Shown: positions 1 through 10,377, counted from the first letter of the stretch. The stretch is 64,000 nt of DNA from Gammaproteobacteria bacterium (GCA_030148485.1 JASBTJ010000076.1:40211-104210), one strand, 5' to 3'. Translations and numbers: made by a program. Notes: generated by a model not told the origin, from the sequence alone.

Positions 1-1
1 A

Positions 2-766
2 AACGATATTGTCGTGACCGGCGCCGAGCCGCTGTTCTTCCTGGACTACTACGCCACCGGCAAGCTGGAGGTGGACAAGGGTGCCGCCATCGTCGGCGGT
101 ATCGCCGAAGGCTGCACGCAGGCGGGCTGCGCACTGACCGGTGGCGAGACCGCCGAGATGCCCGGCATGTACGCCGGCGAGGACTACGATCTGGCCGGCT
201 TTGCCGTAGGCATCGTCGAGAAATCCAGGATGATCACCGCCGACAAGGTGGGCGCTGGCGACGTGCTGCTCGGCTTGGCATCATCCGGCCCCCACTCCAA
301 CGGGTACTCGCTGATCCGCAAGGTACTGGAGGTGTCCGGCGCCGATCTGGGTTCCCCGCTGGGCAACACCACCCTGGGCGAGGCGCTGCTGGCGCCGACC
401 CGCATCTATGTCAAACAACTGCTGGCACTGTTCAAGGAAATCGACGTGCACGCCCTGGCCCACAACACCGGCGGCGGCTTGACCGAGAACGTGCCCCGCG
501 TGCTGCCCGAGCACACCGTGGTGGTCATCGATCCCACCGCCTGGCCCCGCCCCGCCGTGTTCGACTGGCTGCAGGAGCAAGGCAATATCGACGCCAAGGA
601 GATGCTGCGCACCTTCAATTGCGGCATCGGCATGGTGGTTTGCGTGGCCGAGGCGGACGCCGACCGGGCCACGGATGTCCTCACCGCACAGGGCGAGACC
701 GTCTACCGACTGGGGCGGATCGAGGCGAGCGACCGCGCCGAGCCAAGCGTGCGCTACAGCGCATGA
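2..766 (+). CDS. purM: Phosphoribosylformylglycinamidine cyclo-ligase (AIR synthetase), 5' end missing
   Basis: PurM closes the imidazole ring of formylglycinamidine ribotide with ATP to make AIR, the fifth step of de novo purine synthesis in the cytosol. The reading frame is open from base 2 and enters with [20 protein letters not shown], the conserved PurM core, so roughly the first hundred residues lie left of the window; an internal GTG should not be taken as the start. The glycine-rich segments [11 protein letters not shown] and [16 protein letters not shown] are typical of the family. The stop codon overlaps the purN start (ATGA), indicating translational coupling, the usual gammaproteobacterial purM-purN arrangement. 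Confidence 0.96.
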   Translation, partial: NDIVVTGAEPLFFLDYYATGKLEVDKGAAIVGGIAEGCTQAGCALTGGETAEMPGMYAGEDYDLAGFAVGIVEKSRMITADKVGAGDVLLGLASSGPHSNGYSLIRKVLEVSGADLGSPLGNTTLGEALLAPTRIYVKQLLALFKEIDVHALAHNTGGGLTENVPRVLPEHTVVVIDPTAWPRPAVFDWLQEQGNIDAKEMLRTFNCGIGMVVCVAEADADRATDVLTAQGETVYRLGRIEASDRAEPSVRYSA

Positions 767-1401
767 GTGATGTGCAACAGCTGCCGGTGGTGGTGCTCAT
801 CTCCGGCAGCGGCTCAAACCTGCAGGCCCTGATCGATGCGGCATCCGCCTACCGGATCGTCGCGGTGATCAGCAACAAGGCGGATGCCTATGGCTTGCGT
901 CGCGCCGACGATGCCGGCATTCCGACCGCCGTGGTCGATCACCGGGCCTTCGCCGACCGCGAGGCGTTCGATTCCGCGTTGATGGAGCAGATCGACGGGT
1001 TTTCCCCGGGACTCGTGGTGTTGGCCGGTTTCATGCGTATTCTGACCCCCGGCTTTGTGCGGCACTACGCGGGACGGCTACTCAATATCCACCCGTCACT
1101 GCTGCCGAAGTACCAGGGGCTGCATACCCACCAGCGAGCGATCGATGCCGGCGACACGGAGCACGGTGCCAGCGTGCATTTCGTCACCGAAGAACTGGAC
1201 GGCGGCCCGGTGGTCGCCCAAGGCCGGGTGCCGATCCAGGCTGACGACAGCCCCGCCGAACTGGCCGCTCGGGTGCTTGAGATCGAACACCAACTCTACC
1301 CGGCCGTGGTGACCTGGTACGCCACTGGTCGGTTGTGCTGGCGATCCGGTCAGCCGGTGCTCGATGGCGAGCCACTGGCCGCGCCGGTGCTGCTTGCCTG
1401 A
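763..1401 (+). CDS. purN: Phosphoribosylglycinamide formyltransferase
   Basis: PurN transfers the formyl group of 10-formyl-THF to glycinamide ribonucleotide, the third step of purine synthesis. The 212-residue protein opens with the PurN signature [17 protein letters not shown], carries [10 protein letters not shown] and the catalytic segment [19 protein letters not shown], and ends with the family's DGGPVVAQ region. The frame is open further upstream, but the ATG at 763 overlaps the purM stop by four bases and gives a protein starting directly before the first beta strand, so it is the preferred start. Confidence 0.97.
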   Translation: MSDVQQLPVVVLISGSGSNLQALIDAASAYRIVAVISNKADAYGLRRADDAGIPTAVVDHRAFADREAFDSALMEQIDGFSPGLVVLAGFMRILTPGFVRHYAGRLLNIHPSLLPKYQGLHTHQRAIDAGDTEHGASVHFVTEELDGGPVVAQGRVPIQADDSPAELAARVLEIEHQLYPAVVTWYATGRLCWRSGQPVLDGEPLAAPVLLA

Positions 1402-1569
1402 CAAGTACGCACGCTGTCATCCGTCCAGCGTCCAGCTCCCTGGCTGACAGAGATCCCTACAACATCGCGACCCGGCGGCCGGTCGTCATCGAGTCAATCC
1501 TGCCGTTGGCGGATACTGCCTGACGTGATCAACGAATGATCCGGGCTGGGATCGCCTGCACCGACGCGG

Positions 1570-2133
1570 TTACTGGGCGCCGTCCGGCAACGCCGGCGCA
1601 ATCTGCACCCGATCATTTTGCAGCATCGCTATCACGTCATCGGTAATGTCCGCCTCCGGGGCGATCACCAGCATGCCCGGCTGCTTGACCATCACAACGG
1701 TAAGACCGCGCTGTTGCGCCGCGCGTCTTGCAAGCGGCTGCATCTCGACGGCGAAATCGCGTACCAGTTGCTGGCGCAACTGCTGCGCCGACTGCCGTGC
1801 CTGCCCCAGTTCCCGGGACAATTCGCTGCGGGCCTCAAGTACCAGGGTGCTCACCGCTTGCTTGTCTTCGTCGGTGGCGTCCTTGCCGAGCCTGTCGGTC
1901 GCGGCGGTAACCCGCTGCTCCAAGTCCGTCTTGAGTTTGAGCAGCTTGGCCTCCTGGTCCTTGGCGTAGGATTGCACCTGCCCGGCAATGGCCTTGTCCC
2001 GGCCCGCGGACTGGGCCACCAGATCGAGGTCGATCACGGCGATTCCCCCATCGCCCTTGCCCAAATCACACCCGGTCAGCAACGCGGCGGCCACGACCCA
2101 GGCGCTGATCCTGAAGATCAAATGAAAAGTCAT
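1570..2133 (-). CDS. OmpH/Skp-like periplasmic lipoprotein
   Basis: The 187-residue product has a lipoprotein signal peptide ending in the lipobox LLTGC (lipidated Cys about residue 22). An OmpH-type region follows: a beta segment GGIAVIDLDLVAQ, a long charged helical stretch (about residues 45-125) fitting the Skp tentacle, and a C-terminal strand VVMVKQPGMLVIAPE. Skp/OmpH proteins are periplasmic chaperones for outer-membrane proteins but are normally soluble rather than lipid-anchored. The residue after the Cys is Asp, the classical inner-membrane retention signal in enterobacteria. Family membership rests on fold-level pattern, so chaperone function is inferred. The gene is convergent to purN. 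Confidence 0.7.
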   Translation of the reverse strand: MTFHLIFRISAWVVAAALLTGCDLGKGDGGIAVIDLDLVAQSAGRDKAIAGQVQSYAKDQEAKLLKLKTDLEQRVTAATDRLGKDATDEDKQAVSTLVLEARSELSRELGQARQSAQQLRQQLVRDFAVEMQPLARRAAQQRGLTVVMVKQPGMLVIAPEADITDDVIAMLQNDRVQIAPALPDGAQ

Positions 2134-2448
2134 GTTTGTTCAACTCACGGTTGTTGTCATCAGGGACCGCCAAGCGGCAGCCGCCCAAGAGCCCCGGCTG
2201 AGGCTAGGACAGGCAATAATCGAGCCGCCCCAACGAACCCGCCCGTTCCGGCGACAAATCACCTTACAAGATAAGGGAATTCGCTGATAGCCGTGTTGGG
2301 TCGACCTGATGCGCGGGGAAGCCGGATAACGCCCGAGTGTCAAATAATCGAACAGCCGGAAAGCCGGTCGCCACCCCAGTCACCCAGCGCCGTCGCCGAT
2401 CCCACATCGGCGCCCGGACCCAATGCGCTGCCCGGCATGCCGGTCCGC
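2134..2448. other. Non-coding interval between ompH-like gene and dcd
   Basis: No credible gene is seen in these 315 bases. Positions 2394-2412 form a perfect 7-bp hairpin (CGCCGAT, five-base loop, ATCGGCG) just downstream of dcd on its strand. It lacks a T tract, so it could be a weak or Rho-assisted transcript end. The remainder presumably holds the promoter of the ompH-like gene. Confidence 0.4.
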
Positions 2449-3015
2449 TCAGGATTTGGGCAAGGTCACGCCCCGCTGCCCCTGGTATTTGCCTCCCCGG
2501 TCGGCATACGAGGTCTCGCAGATCTCGTCCGACTCGAAGAACAGGATCTGCGCCACCCCTTCATTGGCGTAGATCTTGGCCGGCAGCGGCGTGGTGTTGG
2601 AGAACTCCAGGGTGATATGCCCTTCCCACTCCGGCTCCAGCGGCGTGACATTGACGATGATGCCGCAACGCGCATAGGTGGACTTGCCCAGGCATACCGT
2701 GAGCACGCTGCGGGGGATGCGGAAGTACTCGACGGTTCGGGCCAGGGCGAAGGAGTTGGGCGGAATGATGCAGACATCCGACTTCACGTCCACGAAACTG
2801 GAATCGTCGAAATTCTTCGGATCAACCACGGCCGAGTTGATATTGGTGAATATCTTGAATTCGTCAGCGCACCGCACATCGTAGCCGTAGCTGGAAGTGC
2901 CGTAGGAGATCATGCGGCCGGCATCGCCATCCCGAACCTGCCCAGGAATGAACGGGTCGATCATGCCGTGTTGTTCGGCCATGCGGCGGATCCAGCGGTC
3001 GGATTTGATGGTCAT
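2449..3015 (-). CDS. dcd: dCTP deaminase
   Basis: Dcd deaminates dCTP to dUTP, feeding thymidylate synthesis through dUTPase. The 188-residue protein is close to the usual length and contains [14 protein letters not shown] near residue 35, the [15 protein letters not shown] segment, the [18 protein letters not shown] stretch containing the catalytic Glu region, and the C-terminal [15 protein letters not shown] nucleotide-closing tail. It lies next to mrp/metG, a gammaproteobacterial neighbourhood. No strong Shine-Dalgarno is visible before the ATG at 3015, but the start [13 protein letters not shown] matches the family N-terminus. Confidence 0.96.
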   Translation of the reverse strand: MTIKSDRWIRRMAEQHGMIDPFIPGQVRDGDAGRMISYGTSSYGYDVRCADEFKIFTNINSAVVDPKNFDDSSFVDVKSDVCIIPPNSFALARTVEYFRIPRSVLTVCLGKSTYARCGIIVNVTPLEPEWEGHITLEFSNTTPLPAKIYANEGVAQILFFESDEICETSYADRGGKYQGQRGVTLPKS

Positions 3016-3250
3016 CTGGGGTCTTTTACTTATAGGTGGGCGATCAAATGGGCGGCCATGTTACTACAGCGTAAAAAAAACCGTGCAACCCCACCGATGC
3101 ATCGGCCCCTGGAAGGTGCATCCGTGCTGGACATGTCCGGATGCCTGTCCGCAGCATAAACGTCATCAATTTTTACAGACACTGCGGGGAAGCGTCCCGA
3201 AGAAGATCCCAACATACTGATTGAATGGCGTTTTTTAGCGGCTTCCGATT

Positions 3251-3266
3251 TGGCTCGACTCATGCT
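3251..3266 (+). promoter_or_regulatory. Candidate sigma-54 promoter (-24/-12)
   Basis: TGGCTCGACTCATGCT matches the sigma-54 consensus TGGCACGnnnnTTGCW at all but two positions. The GG (3252-3253) and GC (3264-3265) dinucleotides are separated by the required ten bases. It sits 56 bases upstream of the ATG at 3322 of a PEP-CTERM-like protein; such genes are known RpoN/PrsR targets in some bacteria. Confidence 0.55.
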
Positions 3267-3321
3267 TTGTGCGATCCGTGCTGCCCCAAATTCGCGGGCA
3301 CGCCCTATGGAGAACGCCATA

Positions 3322-4107
3322 ATGACCCAGCGTGCCTTGCTGCTCGCAAGTGTGGCCCTGGTTGCCTCGATCACCGCGCATCTATCGCGCGCCGCCGTTG
3401 TCGATGCCTGGATGATCGACGATTTCGTTGCCACCCAGGACGTCAGCGTCGACGCTGCCGCGCCCCCCAACCAGCTCAACTTCGCCAGCACAGTGGCGCC
3501 CACCGCAATCGGCGGTGAACGCGATCTGTTGGTGACCAAGACCGCAGGCGTAGCCGGTGAACGGGTGCGGGCACGCATCAATCCGCTCGGCGCCAACCTG
3601 CTGCGACTGACCCAGGACGAGGCCAACGGCACCGTCGTGGTCAGCTGGGACGGCTTCGACGGTAGCGGTGCAATCGACGCATCGGGATTGGGCGGTATCG
3701 ACCTGGGCGCTGGGCTGGTGAACCCGTTCTTCGAATTGAACCTGACCTTCTCCGACGTCGGTGGCCCGATCGTTCTGGAGGTGTTTGAACAGGGCAATAT
3801 CGGAAATTTTGCTCAGGCCACGATCAACGCACCCGGCGGCGTCGCATCCGGATCGTCGCTTCTCTTGACCAAGGCCTTCAGCGATTTCATCGCCTTCGGT
3901 TCGTCCAGTCTGGGCGCCATCTTCGGGAACGTCGGTGCCATCGCCATGACCATCGACGCCCGCGCCGTGGCCCAGGAAGGCTGGGACATGCGCCTGGACT
4001 ATCTGAAGACCCGCGGCACCGTACCGGTCACCACGATTGCCCTACCCGGCGGCCTCGCGCTGATGGGCCTCGGTCTGGCAGCCATGCGCCGTCGGAGGGT
4101 CAGCTGA
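3322..4107 (+). CDS. Secreted protein with PEP-CTERM/VPLPA-type C-terminal sorting signal
   Basis: A 261-residue exported protein of unknown function. The ATG at 3322 is preceded by GGAGA eight bases upstream and starts a signal peptide (MTQRALLLASVALVASITA, cleavage near SRA-AV). The ectodomain is acidic, lacks cysteine and is predicted beta-rich. The C-terminus has the tripartite sorting tail: a motif VTTIALPGG, a hydrophobic segment LALMGLGLAAM and the basic end RRRRVS, as in the VPLPA variant of PEP-CTERM signals processed by an exosortase in the inner membrane. No exosortase gene is in this window. An upstream in-frame ATG at 3307 is less likely. Confidence 0.75.
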   Translation: MTQRALLLASVALVASITAHLSRAAVVDAWMIDDFVATQDVSVDAAAPPNQLNFASTVAPTAIGGERDLLVTKTAGVAGERVRARINPLGANLLRLTQDEANGTVVVSWDGFDGSGAIDASGLGGIDLGAGLVNPFFELNLTFSDVGGPIVLEVFEQGNIGNFAQATINAPGGVASGSSLLLTKAFSDFIAFGSSSLGAIFGNVGAIAMTIDARAVAQEGWDMRLDYLKTRGTVPVTTIALPGGLALMGLGLAAMRRRRVS

Positions 4108-4140
4108 CCCGCAGCGATCGGGACAGACCTCCACGCCAAC

Positions 4141-4169
4141 AAAAAAGCCCCGCCAAGCGGGGCTTTTTT
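4141..4169. terminator. Bidirectional Rho-independent terminator
   Basis: A7-bp perfect stem GCCCCGC (4147-4153) / GCGGGGC (4157-4163) with a CAA loop is flanked by A6 on the left and T6 on the right, so it can stop transcription from both the sorting-tail gene (plus) and mrp/apbC (minus). Confidence 0.93.
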
Positions 4170-4210
4170 GTACCACCCCGATGCAACGCATCGGGACAGT
4201 CGACTGTCGA

Positions 4211-5302
4211 TCAGTTGTTCTGGATCACGATGTTGGGGAACTTGGCCGCGTAGCTCTTGGACTGCAGGGCCAGCTTGGCGGCCGTCTTGCGGGCGATCTC
4301 CCGATAGATCTGGGCCGGACGGGACTCGGGCTCGGCCACCACGGTGGGCTTGCCGGAATCCGCTTCCTCGCAGATGCGCAGCTCCAGCGGCAGGGCGCCG
4401 AGGAAGTCCACACCGTATTGCTCGGCCATGCGCTTGCCGCCGCCCTCACCGAAGATGTGCTCTTCGTGGCCGCACTCGGAGCAGATGTGAATGGACATGT
4501 TCTCCACGATGCCGAGCACGGGCACTTCCACCTTCTCGAACATCTTGAAGCCTTTGCGCGCGTCCAGCAGGGCGATGTCCTGCGGCGTGGTGACCACCAC
4601 GGCGCCGGACACGGGCACCTTCTGCGCCAGGGTCAGCTGGGTGTCGCCGGTGCCGGGCGGCAGGTCGATGACCAGGTAGTCCAGATCGGTCCAGTTGGTG
4701 TCGTTCAACAACTGCTCCAACGCCTGGGTGACCATGGGGCCACGCCAGATCATCGGGGTCTCCTCGTCGATCAGGAAACCGATGGACATCGCCTGGATGT
4801 CGTAGCTGGTCATCGGCTCCAGGGTGTTGCCATCCTTGGACTCCGGCTTGCCGGAGATACCCAGCATCCGCGGCTGGGAAGGACCGTAGATGTCAGCGTC
4901 CAGGATACCGACCTTGGCGCCTTCGGCGGCCAAGGCCAGTGCCAGATTGACCGCGGTGGTTGACTTGCCCACGCCGCCCTTGCCGGACGCGACGCAGACG
5001 ATGTTCTTGACGTTGTCGATGGGCTTGAGGGATTTCTGCACCGAGTGGGCGACGATCTTCCAACCCAGATCGACCTCGCAGCTGGTCACGCCGTCGACAC
5101 CTTCCACCGCGGCTTTGACCGCATTGGCAATCTCGTCTTTCACGCCCGCGGCGGGAAAACCGAGCAGCACGGTGACCTTGACCTTGTCACCGTCGATGTC
5201 GATGCCCTTGACGCACTTGGTGCTGACCAGGTCCTTTTCCATATGGGGCTCAATGTAGCCCTTGATGGCCTCTTCGATCTGTTCTTTGGTCACGGTGGAC
5301 AT
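4211..5302 (-). CDS. apbC: Mrp/ApbC-type Fe-S cluster carrier ATPase
   Basis: This P-loop NTPase binds and transfers [4Fe-4S] clusters to apo-proteins in the cytosol. An N-terminal MIP18/DUF59 domain (about residues 1-80) precedes the deviant Walker A SGKGGVGKSTTAVNLA near residue 108, the switch DADIYGPSQPRMLG, and the conserved pair in HICSECGHEEHIF whose CxxC binds the cluster. The ATG at 5302 (MSTVTKEQ) is preferred because AGGAG lies 11 bases upstream; a TTG three codons earlier would be too close. It is divergent from metG across a 245-bp promoter region, the same arrangement as E. coli mrp/metG. Confidence 0.95.
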   Translation of the reverse strand: MSTVTKEQIEEAIKGYIEPHMEKDLVSTKCVKGIDIDGDKVKVTVLLGFPAAGVKDEIANAVKAAVEGVDGVTSCEVDLGWKIVAHSVQKSLKPIDNVKNIVCVASGKGGVGKSTTAVNLALALAAEGAKVGILDADIYGPSQPRMLGISGKPESKDGNTLEPMTSYDIQAMSIGFLIDEETPMIWRGPMVTQALEQLLNDTNWTDLDYLVIDLPPGTGDTQLTLAQKVPVSGAVVVTTPQDIALLDARKGFKMFEKVEVPVLGIVENMSIHICSECGHEEHIFGEGGGKRMAEQYGVDFLGALPLELRICEEADSGKPTVVAEPESRPAQIYREIARKTAAKLALQSKSYAAKFPNIVIQNN

Positions 5303-5547
5303 AACTGCCAAATCTCCTGCAAGGGACGCGGGACAAGCCGGCGCCGATTGCGTGCTGTGCGTGGTAATTCGGGAAAACTTGGCCGCGGATTTTACACAAT
5401 CGCGGCGGCGATTCCCAAGGTAAAAGGTGGGTCTTTATGTTGAGGCGGCGGTTTCGCCTTTCAACACCGCCCGAACAACGCCATGCCGCGCGCCGAATAT
5501 GAAATAATGGGCAGCTTGACCCGTCACCCGATGCCGCACGCCGAATC

Positions 5548-7590
5548 ATGAGCGAAACGCCCCGCAAGATCCTTGTCACCAGCGCCCTGCCCTACGCCAA
5601 CGGGCCCATCCATATCGGCCACCTGGTGGAGTACATCCAGACCGACATCTGGGTGCGTTATCAGAAGATGCGCGGCAACGAATGCTGGTACGTCTGCGCC
5701 GACGACGCCCACGGCACGCCGATCATGCTGCGGGCCAGGGCCGAAGGCATCACTCCGGAAGAACTGATCGCCCGGGTATCCCAGGAGCATCAGGCGGATT
5801 TCGCCGGCTTCGGCATCGCCTTCGACAACTACGGCAGCACCCACTCGGACGAGAACCGCGCGCTTGCCAGCCAGATCTACCTGGCCAACCGCGAGGCCGG
5901 CCACATCAGCACCCGCACCATCCAGCGCCCCTACGACCCGCAGGAAAACATGTTCCTGCCGGATCGCTTCATCAAGGGCACCTGCCCCAAGTGCGGCGCC
6001 GAGGACCAATACGGCGACAACTGCGAGGTGTGCGGCGCCACCTACTCGCCGTCCGAGCTGAAGGACCCGTTTTCCGCCGTATCCGGGGCCACCCCGACCC
6101 AGAAGGACACCGAGCAGTACTTCTTCGATCTGGGGCACTTTGAAAAATCACTCAAGGACTGGACCCGCGGCGGTCAGTTGCAAGCGGCCATCGCCGCCAA
6201 GCTCAACGAATGGTTCGAGGGCGGCTTGAAGGACTGGGAGATCTCCCGCGATGCCCCCTACTTCGGCTTCGAGATCCCCGAGGCGCCGAACAAGTTCTTC
6301 TACGTCTGGATGGACGCACCCATCGGCTACATGGCCAGCTTCAAGCAACTGTGCGACAAGGCCGGGCTGGACTTCGACGCCTGGTGGGCCAAGGACAGCG
6401 ACACCGAGCTGTATCATTTCATCGGCAAGGACATCGCGTATTTCCATACCTTGTTCTGGCCGGCGATGCTGGAAGGCGCCGGGCTGCGCCGCCCCACCAA
6501 GGTGTTCTGCCACGGCTTCCTGACCGTGGACGGCGCCAAGATGTCCAAGTCCCGCGGCACCTTTATCAAGGCCCGCACCTACCTGGATCACCTGAACCCC
6601 GAGGCGCTGCGCTACTACTTTGCCGCCAAGCTGTCGGACGGCATCGACGATATCGACCTGAACCTGGAGGACTTCGTCCAGCGGGTGAACTCGGACCTGG
6701 TGGGCAAGGTGGTGAACATCGCCAGCCGCTGCGCCGGCTTCATCAAAAAACGCTTTGATGGCAAGTTGGCCGCGGAGCTGTCCGAACCCGAGCTGTTCCA
6801 CACCTTCGTCCGGGCCGGTGACGAGATCGCCGCCTTGTACGAAGCCCGCGCCTTCGGCCGCGCGGTGCGCGAGATCATGGCGCTGGCCGATCTGGCCAAC
6901 CAGTACATCGACGAGCAGGCACCCTGGGTAGTGGCCAAACAGGACGGCCGCGATGCGGAGTTGCACGCGATCTGCAGCATGGGGATTGAACTGTTCCGCG
7001 TACTGATCGGTTACCTCCGTCCGATCCTGCCGGGCATCACCGCACAGTCCGAGGCGTTCCTGCAGATCGAACCCCTGACCTGGGACAAGATCGCGGAGCC
7101 ACTGGGCGGGCACACTGTGGCCAAGTTCAAACCGCTGATGACCCGTATCGACAGCGATCAGGTGTCCAAGATGGTGGAGCAGTCCAAGGACGACCTGGCC
7201 GCCGAGCCCAAGGCCACGGCGAAAGTTGCTGCCAGCGGCCCGCTGGCCAAGAACCCGATCGGCGAGACCATCGACTTCGACGCCTTCGCCAAGGTGGATC
7301 TGCGCGTGGTGCGCATCGCCAAGGCGGAACATGTCCAGGGAGCGGACAAGTTGCTGCGCCTGACGCTGGACCTGGGCGGCGAGACCCGTAACGTATTTGC
7401 CGGTATCAAATCCGCCTACAACCCGGAAGACCTGGAAGGCAGGCTCACCGTGATGGTGGCCAATCTGGCACCGCGCAAGATGAAGTTCGGCGTGTCCGAG
7501 GGCATGGTGCTGGCAGCTGGCCCGGGCGGCAAGGAGCTGTTCATCCTCAACCCGGATGACGGTGCCCAGCCGGGCATGAAAGTAAAGTGA
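5548..7590 (+). CDS. metG: Methionyl-tRNA synthetase
   Basis: MetG charges tRNA-Met with methionine. The 680-residue class I synthetase shows the HIGH-type motif [12 protein letters not shown] near residue 20, a zinc-knuckle insertion [18 protein letters not shown] near residue 145, and the KMSKS loop [10 protein letters not shown] near residue 330. The C-terminal 100 residues form the tRNA-binding OB-fold domain ([20 protein letters not shown]) found in dimeric bacterial MetG. The protein has the usual full length. Confidence 0.98.
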   Translation: MSETPRKILVTSALPYANGPIHIGHLVEYIQTDIWVRYQKMRGNECWYVCADDAHGTPIMLRARAEGITPEELIARVSQEHQADFAGFGIAFDNYGSTHSDENRALASQIYLANREAGHISTRTIQRPYDPQENMFLPDRFIKGTCPKCGAEDQYGDNCEVCGATYSPSELKDPFSAVSGATPTQKDTEQYFFDLGHFEKSLKDWTRGGQLQAAIAAKLNEWFEGGLKDWEISRDAPYFGFEIPEAPNKFFYVWMDAPIGYMASFKQLCDKAGLDFDAWWAKDSDTELYHFIGKDIAYFHTLFWPAMLEGAGLRRPTKVFCHGFLTVDGAKMSKSRGTFIKARTYLDHLNPEALRYYFAAKLSDGIDDIDLNLEDFVQRVNSDLVGKVVNIASRCAGFIKKRFDGKLAAELSEPELFHTFVRAGDEIAALYEARAFGRAVREIMALADLANQYIDEQAPWVVAKQDGRDAELHAICSMGIELFRVLIGYLRPILPGITAQSEAFLQIEPLTWDKIAEPLGGHTVAKFKPLMTRIDSDQVSKMVEQSKDDLAAEPKATAKVAASGPLAKNPIGETIDFDAFAKVDLRVVRIAKAEHVQGADKLLRLTLDLGGETRNVFAGIKSAYNPEDLEGRLTVMVANLAPRKMKFGVSEGMVLAAGPGGKELFILNPDDGAQPGMKVK

Positions 7591-7600
7591 ATATCCCCCA

Positions 7601-7625
7601 CCCGCAGCGATTTGTATGCTGCGGG
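7601..7625 (+). terminator. Hairpin between metG and rnfA
   Basis: A perfect 8-bp stem CCCGCAGC (7601-7608) / GCTGCGGG (7618-7625) with a nine-base loop lies ten bases after the metG stop. No T tract follows, so it may act as a weak terminator or mRNA-stability element rather than a full stop before the rnf operon. Confidence 0.4.
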
Positions 7626-7670
7626 CCGTGCGACTAACGTGAGCGACTCCACAAGCCACCGGATGCCTGG

Positions 7671-8252
7671 ATGACCGAATACGCCCTGATCCTGGTCAGC
7701 ACCGTACTGGTCAACAATTTCGTACTGGTCAAGTTCCTCGGCCTGTGCCCGTTCATGGGCGTCTCGCGCAAGCTGGAGACCGCGCTGGGGATGGGCCTGG
7801 CGACCACCTTTGTGCTGACCCTGTCATCGGTGTGCAGCTATCTGGTCAATACCTACCTGCTGGCACCGCTGGGGCTGGAATACCTGCAGACCATCGCCTT
7901 CATCCTGGTGATCGCGGTGGTGGTGCAGTTCACTGAAATGGTAATGCACAAGACCAGCCCGATGCTGTATCAGGTGCTGGGGATCTTCCTGCCGCTGATC
8001 ACCACCAACTGCGCGGTGCTCGGGGTGGCGTTGCTGAACGTCCAGCAGGATCATGGCTTTGCCGAGTCGGCACTGTACGGCTTCGGTGCCGCGGTCGGCT
8101 TTTCGCTGGTGTTGGTACTGTTCGCCGCGGTGCGTGAGCGGGTCACCGTGGCCGACGTGCCCATGCCCTTCCAGGGCAATGCCATCGCGCTGATCACCGC
8201 CGGGCTGATGTCCATGGCCTTTATGGGCTTTTCCGGCCTGGTGGCAGGATAG
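7671..8252 (+). CDS. rnfA: Rnf complex membrane subunit RnfA/RsxA
   Basis: RnfA is one of two related integral subunits of the ion-translocating ferredoxin:NAD oxidoreductase. The 193-residue protein has about six hydrophobic segments and the family hallmark [19 protein letters not shown], including the conserved Cys near residue 25 and the repeat-related [14 protein letters not shown] containing the second Cys that coordinates a membrane iron cluster with RnfE. It is first of an rnfABCDGE operon with overlapping or closely spaced genes, the gammaproteobacterial order. Confidence 0.96.
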   Translation: MTEYALILVSTVLVNNFVLVKFLGLCPFMGVSRKLETALGMGLATTFVLTLSSVCSYLVNTYLLAPLGLEYLQTIAFILVIAVVVQFTEMVMHKTSPMLYQVLGIFLPLITTNCAVLGVALLNVQQDHGFAESALYGFGAAVGFSLVLVLFAAVRERVTVADVPMPFQGNAIALITAGLMSMAFMGFSGLVAG

Positions 8253-8257
8253 GTCAG

Positions 8258-8812
8258 GTGCTCTACGCCATACTCGCCATTACCGGGCTGGCCGTCGCCT
8301 TCGGTCTGCTGCTGGGTTATTCCTCGGTCCGTTTCCGGGTCGAGGGCGATCCCATCGTCGACCAGATCGACGCCCTGCTACCGCAGACCCAGTGCGGCCA
8401 ATGCAGCTACGCCGGCTGCCGCCCCTATGCCGAGGCCATCGCCTCCGGCGAGGCCGAGATCAACCGCTGCCCGCCCGGTGGCGAGGTGACCATGATCGCC
8501 CTGGCCGATCTGCTCGGCCGCGACCCGGTGCCGCTGGAAGACGAGGCAGCCGCGGAAAAACCCAAGTCGGCGGCGGTGATCATCGAAAAGGATTGCATCG
8601 GCTGCACCCTATGCATCCAGGCCTGCCCGGTGGATGCCATCCTCGGTGCCGCCAAGCAGATGCACACGGTGATCGCCGACGAATGCACCGGCTGTGAGTT
8701 ATGCATTCCGCCCTGCCCGGTGGAATGCATCATCATGGAACCCATCGCCGACACGCCAGACACCTGGCAATGGCCACACCCGGCCGAGCGTAAACAGGTG
8801 ATGGGATCGTGA
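8258..8812 (+). CDS. rnfB: Rnf complex iron-sulfur subunit RnfB
   Basis: RnfB accepts electrons from ferredoxin or passes them on. The GTG at 8258 starts an N-terminal membrane helix (about residues 2-22). A four-cysteine motif [16 protein letters not shown] ... CPPGG follows, then two ferredoxin-type [4Fe-4S] motifs, [16 protein letters not shown] and [16 protein letters not shown]. All expected cysteines are present. At 184 residues it is a short form like E. coli RsxB. It lies five bases after rnfA and overlaps rnfC by four bases. Confidence 0.96.
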   Translation: MLYAILAITGLAVAFGLLLGYSSVRFRVEGDPIVDQIDALLPQTQCGQCSYAGCRPYAEAIASGEAEINRCPPGGEVTMIALADLLGRDPVPLEDEAAAEKPKSAAVIIEKDCIGCTLCIQACPVDAILGAAKQMHTVIADECTGCELCIPPCPVECIIMEPIADTPDTWQWPHPAERKQVMGS

Positions 8813-10374
8813 GCGAACTGCAACGCCCAATCCACGAGTTTTCCGGCGGCCTGGACCTGCCCGGCCACAAGGCGCAGTCGACCGGTCGGCCGATTGCCAC
8901 GGCGCCGCTCGGCCAACACTTTGTGGTACCGCTGCAGCAACACATCGGCGAGCCCACCGAACCCCTGGTCGCGGTCGGCGATCGGGTGCTGACCGGCCAG
9001 GTGATCGCCCGCGCCCAGGACTACATCAGTGCGCCCGTCCACGCACCCTGCTCGGGCACCGTGGCGGCCATCGGCGACCACGCCATTCCGCACCCGTCCG
9101 GGTTGCAGGCGGCTTGCATCGTCATCGACAGTGACGGCGCCGACACCTGGACCGAGCTGCCCGAACCCTGGCCGGATTTCATGGATCGTGACCCGGCCGA
9201 GCTGCGCGAACGTATCCGCTGGGCCGGCATCGTCGGCCTGGGCGGCGCCGGGTTCCCCACCAGCGTCAAGGTGAACCCCGGGCCCGAGCTGCCGATCCAC
9301 ACCCTGATCCTTAATGCCGCCGAATGCGAACCGTACATCACCTGCGACGACATGCTGATGCGCGAGCAGGCGGACAGGATACTGGCCGGCCTGGCGGTCA
9401 TCCGCCACGTGGTGGGCGCCAGCGAGTGCCTGATCGGCATCGAGGCCAACAAGCCGGACGCCATCGCCGCCATGCGCGCGGCGGTGGTCAGCAGCGGTTG
9501 CCCGGATACCCATGTCATGGTGGTGCCGGCAAAGTACCCCAGCGGCGGCGAAAAACAGCTGATTCAACTGCTCACCGGCCTGGAGGTGCCCAGTCAGGGA
9601 CTGCCGGCGCAAATCGGCGTGCTTTGCCAGAACGTGGCCACCGCCGCCGCGGTGGCGGACGCCGTGCTGGCCGGCAAACCGATGCTTGAGCGCGTGGTCA
9701 CGGTGTCCGGGCAGGGCGTGGCCGAACCGGGCAATTTCCGCGTGCGACTGGGCACCCGGATGGCCGATGTGGTCGCGCTGGCCGGTGGTTATACCGACCG
9801 CGTCCACCGCCTGATCCTGGGCGGCCCGATGATGGGCTTCGCCCTGCCCAGCGACGAGCTGCCCATCACCAAGACCGCCAACTGCCTGCTCGCGGCCTCC
9901 GCCGCCGAGATCCCCGATCCGCCGCCGGCGCTGCCCTGCATCCGCTACGGGCGCTGCGCCGAGGTCTGTCCGGCATTGTTGTTGCCGCAGCAATTGTACT
10001 GGCACGCCCGGGCGCGCGACCTGGACAAGACGCAGGACTTCAATCTGTTCGACTGCATCGAATGCGGCTGCTGCGCGCACGTGTGTCCGTCCCATATTCC
10101 ATTGGTGCAGTACTACCGCTACGCCAAGACCGCCATCTGGAGCCAGGAGCGCGACAAGGCGCGCGCCGATATCGCCCGACGGCGGCATGAGTTTCGCCAG
10201 GAGCGTCTGGCCCGGCTGGAGGCCGAACGCAAGGCGCGCCTGCGCAAGAAGAAGGAGGCCCTGGATGCGCAACCCAAGGGTGCCGCCGATCCGAAGAAGG
10301 CAGCCATCGAAGCAGCCATGAAACGCGTCGCCGCCAAGAAGGCGGCCGCCGCTCAACAACAACCGGAGAACTGA
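8809..10374 (+). CDS. rnfC: Rnf complex subunit RnfC (one cluster cysteine replaced)
   Basis: RnfC is the peripheral NADH/FMN and Fe-S subunit of Rnf. The 521-residue protein has an N-terminal barrel-sandwich segment, a glycine-rich nucleotide region [12 protein letters not shown] near residue 145, an SLBB domain, and two C-terminal [4Fe-4S] motifs followed by a Lys/Arg/Ala-rich coiled tail (about residues 440-521). The second cluster motif [16 protein letters not shown] is intact. The first reads [12 protein letters not shown], where homologues such as E. coli RsxC have CIRCxxCxxxCP: the second Cys is Tyr (TAC, 9946-9948). This could be a natural change or a single-base error. Confidence 0.95.
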   Translation: MSELQRPIHEFSGGLDLPGHKAQSTGRPIATAPLGQHFVVPLQQHIGEPTEPLVAVGDRVLTGQVIARAQDYISAPVHAPCSGTVAAIGDHAIPHPSGLQAACIVIDSDGADTWTELPEPWPDFMDRDPAELRERIRWAGIVGLGGAGFPTSVKVNPGPELPIHTLILNAAECEPYITCDDMLMREQADRILAGLAVIRHVVGASECLIGIEANKPDAIAAMRAAVVSSGCPDTHVMVVPAKYPSGGEKQLIQLLTGLEVPSQGLPAQIGVLCQNVATAAAVADAVLAGKPMLERVVTVSGQGVAEPGNFRVRLGTRMADVVALAGGYTDRVHRLILGGPMMGFALPSDELPITKTANCLLAASAAEIPDPPPALPCIRYGRCAEVCPALLLPQQLYWHARARDLDKTQDFNLFDCIECGCCAHVCPSHIPLVQYYRYAKTAIWSQERDKARADIARRRHEFRQERLARLEAERKARLRKKKEALDAQPKGAADPKKAAIEAAMKRVAAKKAAAAQQQPEN

Positions 10375-10377
10375 GCG

